Shown: positions 59,433-64,000 of the stretch, piece after piece
Numbering within the stretch: the first letter of the stretch is position 1
Layout: each line of letters starts with the position of its first letter
Assembly (NCBI RefSeq): GCF_022878925.1
Contig: NZ_CP084632.1
Span: forward strand, 1-64,000
Source of the DNA: Caballeronia sp. TF1N1
GTDB taxonomy: Bacteria; Pseudomonadota; Gammaproteobacteria; Burkholderiales; Burkholderiaceae
Direction of reading: 5' to 3'
Length of the DNA: 64,000 nucleotides
The notes under the pieces: generated by a model
What the model was told of the DNA's origin: nothing
Database searches by the model: none
The model's input: the letters and a program-made list of their open reading frames with translations, nothing else
Made by a program: the position numbers and the translations under genes

Positions 59433-59463
59433 TTGGTTAACGGTATTGTTCGCGGTGAACCAA
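59433..59463 (+). promoter_or_regulatory. Candidate par operator/promoter
   Basis: TTGGTTAAC and GTGAACCAA are 9-bp inverted arms (one mismatch) with a 13-base spacer that contains ACGGTATTGTTCGC, a sequence also found at the promoter at 50230. It lies 17 bases before the parA start. Partition operons are usually self-regulated by their DNA-binding protein, which may bind here. Confidence 0.5.
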
Positions 59464-59479
59464 CCTATATGGAGTTCAC

Positions 59480-60124
59480 ATGCATACAATCGTCTTCTCC
59501 TGCCTCAAAGGCGGAGTGGGCAAAAGCCTGCACGCAGCTCATCTGAGTGTGGCGCTAGAACAGATGGGATTCGGCTCAGTGGTCACCATGGACCTCGATC
59601 CGCAAGGCACCCATGCCGACTGGTGGAATAGCCGTGAGGCCGAGACACCGCATTTCGCTGTCGTCGAGAATCACACCCAGCTCAAGACAAAGCATGCTGC
59701 ACTCAAGCGTGCCGGCTACGATTGGCTGGTGATCGACACGCCGCCGCAAGTTGCTGAGATCAACCGCGCAGCCATCAAGCTCGCTGATCTGGTCATCATC
59801 CCCTGCAAGCATTCAGTGGGCGACATCAAGGCCACGCTGCCGACGGTCGAGCTATGCGAGCAGGAAGGCAAGAAGTTCTATTACCTTCTCAATGAGACCA
59901 ATGGCAAGGGCGTGGCGCAGGCGGCGAAGAACAAGCTCGCTGAGATCGGCCCGGTGATTCCGCACACGATCCCCAAACTCAATGGCTATTGGGAATCGCT
60001 GATCCCTGGCAAAACGATCACCGAGGTCAGCAGCGGCACGGGCGCCATTCTCATCGAGAACGTGGCGACCTTCATCGTGCACAAGTTCAAAGGCGCAGTG
60101 AGAAAGGAAAAGGCACATGTCTAA
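59480..60124 (+). CDS. parA: ParA-type partition ATPase
   Basis: 214 residues. Deviant Walker A KGGVGKS at residues 10-16, Walker A' region TMDLDPQGTHADWW, and DWLVIDTPP as Walker B. Short length without an N-terminal DNA-binding domain places it with the ParF/IncC-like (type Ib) ATPases that use a ribbon-helix-helix partner. It would position and segregate a low-copy episome. The gene opens the plasmid cassette and overlaps the next one by eight bases. A maintained circular state of the phage genome is the simplest reason for it. Confidence 0.9.
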   Translation: MHTIVFSCLKGGVGKSLHAAHLSVALEQMGFGSVVTMDLDPQGTHADWWNSREAETPHFAVVENHTQLKTKHAALKRAGYDWLVIDTPPQVAEINRAAIKLADLVIIPCKHSVGDIKATLPTVELCEQEGKKFYYLLNETNGKGVAQAAKNKLAEIGPVIPHTIPKLNGYWESLIPGKTITEVSSGTGAILIENVATFIVHKFKGAVRKEKAHV

Positions 60125-60431
60125 GCATTCGCTCAATTCGATGACCGTGGTGCGCAAAGGCCAGGCTGTGCCGGCCCAATCGACCAACGATCCTTCGCTA
60201 CAAGAAACCAAGGAACAAAGCAAGGAACCTCGGAGCCAAGGAAGGAAGAAACCTTGGGACGATCGCAACGAAGAGGTCGGCGTGAACTACGACATCCCGC
60301 AGCGTGTGCTCATGAAGATGAATCATTTGAAGGGCATGGGCGTGTTCCGCTATCACAAGCACTTTGTGGCGGCTGCACTTGAAGCGGCCTGTGATCGAGA
60401 ACTGGCTAAGCTAGAACGTGACGGTTTTTAG
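60117..60431 (+). CDS. Probable ParA partner (ParG/RHH-like centromere binder)
   Basis: 104 residues. The first half is basic and low complexity (ETKEQSKEPRSQGRKK, encoded by CCAAGGAA-type repeats) and the second half contains NYDIPQRVLMKMNHLKGMGV, then YHKHFVAAALEAACDRELAK: one strand followed by two helices, consistent with a ribbon-helix-helix DNA-binding fold. ParG-type partners have this flexible tail plus RHH layout. Overlap with parA supports the pair. The centromere it binds is not known; candidates are the inverted repeat at 59433 or the dispersed repeats. Confidence 0.65.
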   Translation: MSKHSLNSMTVVRKGQAVPAQSTNDPSLQETKEQSKEPRSQGRKKPWDDRNEEVGVNYDIPQRVLMKMNHLKGMGVFRYHKHFVAAALEAACDRELAKLERDGF

Positions 60432-60541
60432 TTGAACAATATCTCTCAGCCTTTCGCAGATTTAATAAAGATTTAAACCTTGTTTACAGGGTTAACTTTC
60501 GGTCGTGCAACTGATTGATTCGTAAACAGTAAACCCGGTCT

Positions 60542-60636
60542 ATTGGGGCAAATGATCGGGTTGCATTGGGGCAGTTGATCGGGTCATTGGGGCAAATAGG
60601 CAGGCTATTAGGGCAACTGCCCCGGTTATTGGGGCA
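60542..60636 (+). repeat. Five iterons, 21-23 bp period, core ATTGGGGCA
   Basis: Starts at 60542, 60565, 60586, 60607 and 60628, separated by 23, 21, 21 and 21 bases. Between cores, sequences such as AATGATCGGGTT and GTTGATCGGGTC are partly conserved. The fourth core reads ATTAGGGCA. Too few and too short-spaced to be a CRISPR array. Confidence 0.9.
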
Positions 60637-60649
60637 AATAGTCGGGTTG

Positions 60650-60658
60650 TTATCCACA
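60650..60658 (+). promoter_or_regulatory. DnaA box TTATCCACA
   Basis: An exact match to the Escherichia coli consensus, immediately next to the iteron array, as in host-DnaA-dependent plasmid origins. It implies replication initiation shared with the host. Confidence 0.8.
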
Positions 60659-60722
60659 TTTGTGCATAAGTCGGCCAGCGTTACCGTTTGCATTGGGGCA
60701 TCCTCAGTGATAGCGTAAACCA

Positions 60723-60752
60723 TGCCCCAATAACCCGACCGGTTGCCCCAAT
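60723..60752 (-). promoter_or_regulatory. Inverted iteron pair at the rep start (autorepression site)
   Basis: TGCCCCAAT occurs at 60723-60731 and 60744-60752, opposite to the origin iterons and again 21 bases apart, ending three bases before the rep ATG. In Rep_3 plasmids Rep binds such sites to repress its own gene. Confidence 0.7.
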
Positions 60753-60755
60753 AGA

Positions 60756-61505
60756 ATGGCTGACATTGTTCTTCCTCCGCAGGTCACTGCAACCCTCGGC
60801 GACAAGTGGGTGACGTTCGCTAATGCACTGACTCGTGCCATCCATAATCTGACGTTGGGCGAGAAGCGGTTGATCGCCGCGTGCATTGCGCAGGTCAAAT
60901 CCGACGCCCCAGTGCCTCGTGCCGACGAGCCGGAGAAGAAGACCTACACTGTCACTGCCGACCAATATGCCGAGCTGTATGGGGTCAAGAAAGAGACCGC
61001 CTACAGCCAGATGAAGGAAAACCAGGCGACGCTTTGGAAGAAGGAAATCCAGGTCATCGAGAAGACGGGCAAGAAAGGTCGCAAGGTGCGGTGGGTGCAG
61101 GAAATCCAGTACAACGACGGTGAAGCCAGCGTCACCCTGATGTGGACGGACATGATGTGCACGGTGCTCTTTAACCTACGTAAGGAGTTCACCACTTATC
61201 GGCTCAGACACGGCGCGCAGTTCACGAACAAGTACACGTGGGACCTGTTTGACATGCTGGCCATGTGGCGCCGCGCCGGCAAGTTCACGATCAACGTGGA
61301 TGAGCTGCGCGACAAGCTGAACGTAGCCGAGAGCCAGAGGAAGAATTACAAGGAGTTGCGCACGCGTGTATTGGAGCCGGCCGTTGCCGAGATACATGAG
61401 AAGAACGGACTTGTTGTCACAATCGAGGAGCGCAAGAAAGGCCGGAAGGTGGTTGAACTGGCGTTCTCATGGGAAGCTGATCCACAGACTGAACTGAATT
61501 TTTAA
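60756..61505 (+). CDS. rep: Rep_3 family plasmid replication initiator
   Basis: 249 residues. Two winged-helix domains typical of RepE/pi: the first around TRAIHNLTLGEKRLIAACIA, the second around KYTWDLFDMLAMWRRAGKFT, INVDELRDKLNV and KELRTRVLEPAVAEI. The last 50 residues are basic (EERKKGRKVVELAF). It would bind the iterons upstream and recruit host DnaA and helicase to start plasmid-type replication. The start lies right behind the inverted iterons, and no good Shine-Dalgarno is visible, so translation may be weak, as is common for rep genes. Three small genes follow closely as one operon. Confidence 0.92.
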   Translation: MADIVLPPQVTATLGDKWVTFANALTRAIHNLTLGEKRLIAACIAQVKSDAPVPRADEPEKKTYTVTADQYAELYGVKKETAYSQMKENQATLWKKEIQVIEKTGKKGRKVRWVQEIQYNDGEASVTLMWTDMMCTVLFNLRKEFTTYRLRHGAQFTNKYTWDLFDMLAMWRRAGKFTINVDELRDKLNVAESQRKNYKELRTRVLEPAVAEIHEKNGLVVTIEERKKGRKVVELAFSWEADPQTELNF

Positions 61506-61507
61506 TC

Positions 61508-61747
61508 ATGGACAATTACACCTATTACGATGTGCGCCACACGGTAGGCCTGGTCATCCGCGATTCTTTGCAAGCCGTGGAGCTGTCCAATGACGCGCAT
61601 GAGCGGGCGGGCATGGTGATGCGTGCAAGGGGCGCACTGGATGTTCTGGAAAAGCTCATCAACAAAGAGCAGCCGGTAGACGCCACGAAGCAAACCGATC
61701 TCGACAATCTGCGCGGGCAATGCGACACCGCAGGAGATCCACGATGA
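61508..61747 (+). CDS. 79-aa small protein downstream of rep
   Basis: 79 residues, helical and soluble (VRHTVGLVIRDSLQAVELSN, ERAGMVMRARGALDVLEKLI), starting two bases after the rep stop and overlapping the next start by four bases (ATGA). Its tight coupling to rep suggests a copy-control or maintenance role, but no family was recognised. The codon use is like the neighbours. Confidence 0.6.
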   Translation: MDNYTYYDVRHTVGLVIRDSLQAVELSNDAHERAGMVMRARGALDVLEKLINKEQPVDATKQTDLDNLRGQCDTAGDPR

Positions 61748-61977
61748 TCGACACACTGAAACTCTCGACGCGTCTACAAGACAGTGGCATGCCGCCTGAG
61801 CAGGCGAGGGCACTGACCGAAGAGCTAAGCCAGGGACTGAAAGAACAGGCCGTCTCTAAGACCGACCTCGAACTTGCCTTGGCCAAACTCGAAACGGGGA
61901 TCATCACCAAGATCAGCCTGATGATGGTGGTCCAGCTCTTCGCCGTCTACGGCGTGATTAAATACATTCACGGATGA
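61744..61977 (+). CDS. 77-aa coiled-coil protein with C-terminal membrane helix
   Basis: 77 residues. Layout: charged helix (LTEELSQGLKEQAVSKTDLE, ALAKLETGI) then a membrane helix (SLMMVVQLFAVYGVIKYI). The VSKTDLELALAKLE stretch followed by a terminal helix is like small bacterial DUF1640-type proteins. Overlaps the previous gene (ATGA). May anchor a plasmid maintenance complex at the membrane (speculative). Confidence 0.6.
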   Translation: MIDTLKLSTRLQDSGMPPEQARALTEELSQGLKEQAVSKTDLELALAKLETGIITKISLMMVVQLFAVYGVIKYIHG

Positions 61978-61980
61978 ACA

Positions 61981-62214
61981 ATGAGCCAGGAAGGCGAATT
62001 CATTCCCAACCTGCCTCGGTTCGAGTCCGAAGAGCAGGAGCTGCGTTGGATCCTCAACGAGCTGCACAAGGACTACCAGAAGAAGATCCAGCCCATCGTC
62101 AAGCGACTGCAAAAGATCGATGCGGCTCGGCCGCTCCCACCGGTGAACACCGGCAGTGTTGATCAGATGAATATGCAGCAGATCCGCGAGTTGCTTGCTC
62201 GATATCGCAAATAA
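61981..62214 (+). CDS. 77-aa small helical protein
   Basis: 77 residues, acidic then basic (EGEFIPNLPRFESEEQELRW, ELHKDYQKKIQPIVKRLQKI), ending QIRELLARYRK. Starts three bases after the previous stop. No motif or membrane segment. Last gene of the rep operon before a structured segment and terminator. Function unknown. Confidence 0.6.
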   Translation: MSQEGEFIPNLPRFESEEQELRWILNELHKDYQKKIQPIVKRLQKIDAARPLPPVNTGSVDQMNMQQIRELLARYRK

Positions 62215-62260
62215 ATTGAAAGTGTAATGAAGTGTTAACTAGGTAACAAAACGTTTGCGC

Positions 62261-62313
62261 GGTCTCTCGTAATCTCTGCGCTGCCACGAAGACGGGGCCA
62301 GCGTAGAGAGACC
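62261..62313. repeat. Long-range stem-loop, possible small RNA or operator
   Basis: GGTCTCTC (62261) pairs with GAGAGACC (62306), and TGCGCTG-CC pairs with GG-CCAGCGTA inside it, giving a branched or interrupted stem. A TTAACTAGGTAAC imperfect palindrome lies just before. This is non-coding; it could be the start of a small RNA ending at the terminator at 62334, or a leader structure. Confidence 0.4.
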
Positions 62314-62333
62314 AACCAAAACAAGATGTTTGT

Positions 62334-62371
62334 AAAGCCGCCATGGAGCAATCCTGGCGGCTTTTTCTTTT
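62334..62371 (+). terminator. Terminator ahead of the large RNAP2 gene
   Basis: AAAGCCGCCA and TGGCGGCTTT form a perfect 10-bp stem with an 11-base loop, followed by TTCTTTT. It ends the rep operon and insulates the large RNAP2 gene 25 bases downstream, which must have another promoter or depend on read-through. Confidence 0.88.
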
Positions 62372-62395
62372 GGTCTTTCAAACTTGGAGTCAACC

Positions 62396-63661
62396 ATGCA
62401 GAAATTCTCTGGCGCACAGTACCTGGCTATCGACATCGCTTCGAACTATGGCCTGGACAAGAAGACGTGGAACGAACGCCTCTCCTGGTTCGAGGCCCAC
62501 AAGGACAAGCTGCACGAAATGCTGGCCACGAGCGAGACGCCGGCGCTGTACTTCGCGGGCGTGTCCGCTTACGAAGCAATGAAGGCAGGCGAAGCGAGCG
62601 GTTACCCGATCTCGCTTGATGCCACCAGCTCGGGCTTGCAGATCCTCTCGGCCATCACCGGCGACCGCAAGGCTGCCGAGCTGTGCAACGTCATCCCTTC
62701 CTGGCTCAACGGAGTGCTCAAGCGGGCTGACGCGTACACCGGTGTCTACGACATCATGTGCCAGCGGCTCATGCACGGCGGCCCTGAAGTCAAGACGCTC
62801 GCCGATGTCACCGGCGACAAGCAGGCACCGCAGGTGAAGATCAGCCGATCCGACTGCAAGGATGCCATCATGACGGCGCTCTACGGCAGCGAAGCGGTGC
62901 CCAAGAAGGTGTTTGGCGAAGGCCATCAGCTGCACGTGTTCCACGAAGTCATGGAAGAGGTGGCGCCGGCCGCGTGGGAACTGAACAAGGCATTCCTCGA
63001 CATGTGGAATCCGGATGCCCTGGTGAACTCCTGGGTGCTGCCGGACAACTTCCACGTGCACGTGAAGGTTATGGCCAAGGAAGTAGAGACCGTTCAATTC
63101 ATGAACGTGCCCTATGACTGCGAGCGCAAGGTCAACATGTGCAAGGAAAGCGGGCGCAGCCTCGGCGCCAATACCATCCACTCCATCGACGGCATGATCG
63201 TGCGGGAGATGACACGCCGCTGCAACTACGACCCCGTGGTCGTGCAGCGTGTCTGGGATGCACTGGAAGGCAAGGGTGTTATCGGTAACGACGCCGACGA
63301 CAACTTGGTGCTCGAACTCTGGCACCTGTATGAGGAATCGGGTTATCTGTCGGCCCGCATCCTCGATCACCTGCGCGTGGACAACGTCGACTTGATCGAC
63401 GAGGCGGTGCTGCGTGAGTTGTTGCTCTCGTTGCCCACCAAGCCGTTTGCGATCATGGCCATCCACGACTGCTTCCGCTGCCTGCCCAACTACGGCAACG
63501 ATCTGCGCTGGCAATACAACAACCAACTCATGTTGCTGGCCCGCTCGAAGATGCTTCAGTTCCTTTTGCGTCAGATCTTAGAACGTAAAGATCTGAAAGT
63601 TTCGCCTTTGGATGCCGATATGTGGAGGGAAATCCCAGAGACCGAGTACGCCTTATCCTGA
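62396..63661 (+). CDS. RNAP2 large subunit (N4 gp16-like, T7-like polymerase core)
   Basis: 421 residues from the ATG at 62396 (GGAG seven bases upstream); N4 gp16 is near 400. Polymerase motif A is SLDATSSGLQ with Asp75, motif B is RSDCKDAIMTALYG with R151, K155 and Y163 (R-x3-K-x7-YG), and motif C is IHDCF with Asp358. The protein therefore carries the palm and fingers, and the small subunit at 56613 supplies the N-terminal part. Together they transcribe middle genes such as the replication block. In this genome the gene is split from its partner by the plasmid cassette. Confidence 0.9.
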   Translation: MQKFSGAQYLAIDIASNYGLDKKTWNERLSWFEAHKDKLHEMLATSETPALYFAGVSAYEAMKAGEASGYPISLDATSSGLQILSAITGDRKAAELCNVIPSWLNGVLKRADAYTGVYDIMCQRLMHGGPEVKTLADVTGDKQAPQVKISRSDCKDAIMTALYGSEAVPKKVFGEGHQLHVFHEVMEEVAPAAWELNKAFLDMWNPDALVNSWVLPDNFHVHVKVMAKEVETVQFMNVPYDCERKVNMCKESGRSLGANTIHSIDGMIVREMTRRCNYDPVVVQRVWDALEGKGVIGNDADDNLVLELWHLYEESGYLSARILDHLRVDNVDLIDEAVLRELLLSLPTKPFAIMAIHDCFRCLPNYGNDLRWQYNNQLMLLARSKMLQFLLRQILERKDLKVSPLDADMWREIPETEYALS

Positions 63662-64000
63662 TTGTTGAGCCAGTGGAAATTCAAAATTCCACTGGCGACA
63701 ATTCTCTTGAAAGCGTCAGACGAGATCGGGACATCGAATGTCTCGCCATACAGATAAGTTACAAATCCGCTTGTATGGGAATTCTTAATTTCATCTGAAC
63801 AATGTCGCCAGACCCCTCGCTTACACTGCAAATATAGTTCTAAACAACCACCGGTTGTTATCCGTCCGGCCGGACAGATTACTCTCACGCGGCTCCCGCG
63901 ATCCTGCCAAAACCCAATATAGGCTAGCCTATATCGATATGCGCCTTCTGACTCCTGCATTTAGCCGCTATTTTTTGGAAATCGTTACCTACCCCAAACA
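63662..64000. other. AT-rich, palindrome-rich control region at window edge
   Basis: A hairpin GCCAGTGGAA ... TTCCACTGGC (63669-63696) follows the large RNAP2 gene. Then three close palindromes: AACAACC-ACC-GGTTGTT (63843-63859), GTCCGGCCGGAC (63864-63875) and ATATAGGCTAGCCTATAT (63917-63934, perfect 18 bp). A 129-codon - strand frame covers part of it but overlaps the polymerase gene and these palindromes, so the region is treated as regulatory. Confidence 0.5.

Larger units (their letters stand above)
49409..60255. repeat. CCAAGGAA octamer repeat family in gene starts of the early region
   Basis: Units of CCAAGGAA, often two or three in tandem, occur at about 49412-49428 and 50208-50222 (inverted, before - genes), 54552, 54578, 55733-55765, 56190, 56594, 57432-57448, 57644-57675, 59209, 59392, and 60200-60250. 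They usually supply the AAGGA Shine-Dalgarno of the following gene and follow its orientation. Two opposite copies form the terminator at 59394. Confidence 0.75.
60432..60755. other. Iteron-type plasmid origin of replication (oriV)
   Basis: The 324-base gap between the partition and rep genes has all parts of an iteron origin. There is an AT-rich stretch (60461-60480, GATTTAATAAAGATTTAAAC region), five direct repeats with core ATTGGGGCA at 60542, 60565, 60586, 60607 (one mismatch) and 60628, a perfect DnaA box TTATCCACA at 60650-60658, a further core at 60692, and two inverted cores at 60723 and 60744 just before the rep start. Spacing of 21-23 bases is two helical turns. This is the organisation of Rep_3 (RepE/pi-type) plasmids. 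Confidence 0.88.

Noticed and set aside
60542..60636. Regularly spaced repeats as a CRISPR array
   Set aside because: The repeated unit is only 9 bases with 12-14 base gaps, next to a DnaA box and rep gene; these are iterons.
63571..63960. 129-codon - strand open frame at the right edge
   Set aside because: It overlaps the end of the large RNAP2 gene by about 90 bases on the other strand, has no clear Shine-Dalgarno and contains three palindromes; more likely a regulatory region.
1..64000. tRNA genes, integrase, transposase or insertion sequence
   Set aside because: Looked for cloverleaf-like segments, tyrosine/serine recombinase motifs and DDE or terminal inverted repeat patterns; none seen by eye.

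Overview
The window looks like most of the genome of an N4-like podovirus (Schitoviridae type) of a Gram-negative, probably proteobacterial host. The call rests on gene order plus hallmark proteins: a 3781-residue virion RNA polymerase (vRNAP), a split T7-like RNA polymerase (RNAP2, two genes), a family A DNA polymerase, an N4-type primase, an N4 SSB, and an N4-type capsid, portal and terminase set. The sequence is opened inside the helicase gene, so a circular map or plasmid-like contig is likely. Some 10 kb of middle genes normally found between the RNAP2 genes and the helicase is probably outside the window.

Layout. 1-11.6 kb (+ strand): replication and recombination block (helicase, DNA polymerase, DUF3310-like protein, RecB-type nuclease, primase, Sak4-like ATPase, SSB, RuvC-like resolvase). 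11.7-50.2 kb (- strand): late genes. From the terminase end leftward these are terminase, head-tail adaptor, a tailspike and fibre cluster with one beta-helix protein, two SGNH esterases and one glycoside hydrolase, a lysis cassette, portal, scaffold-like protein, major capsid protein, ejection proteins and vRNAP. The two blocks converge on a terminator at 11.70 kb. 50.2-52.6 kb: accessory region with a repressor-type promoter/operator, an HNH gene, two small - strand genes and a large imperfect cruciform; the virion ends would be expected here. 52.6-57.7 kb (+): early genes, with four hairpins (TCC loop) that match N4 vRNAP promoters, ending in the small RNAP2 subunit gene.

The unexpected part is 57.7-62.4 kb. 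Between the small and large RNAP2 subunit genes, which are neighbours in N4, lie an O-antigen-type acyltransferase on the opposite strand and a complete plasmid maintenance cassette. The cassette has ParA, a small ribbon-helix-helix-like partner, an AT-rich stretch, five 21-23 bp iterons, a perfect DnaA box, inverted iterons over the rep promoter, and a Rep_3 initiator. This suggests an N4-like phage-plasmid, able to persist as an episome and alter the host surface. N4-like phages are generally regarded as lytic.

Two further sequence-level signals stand out. One is a dispersed motif GARCCARGGA, used in several reading frames and strongly biased to the + strand. The other is an 18-bp intergenic motif (TTAGATATAAGTTTGAGG) found perfectly twice and in degenerate form several times. 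No tRNA gene, integrase or CRISPR array was seen. All family calls come from reading motifs by eye; no database search was run.
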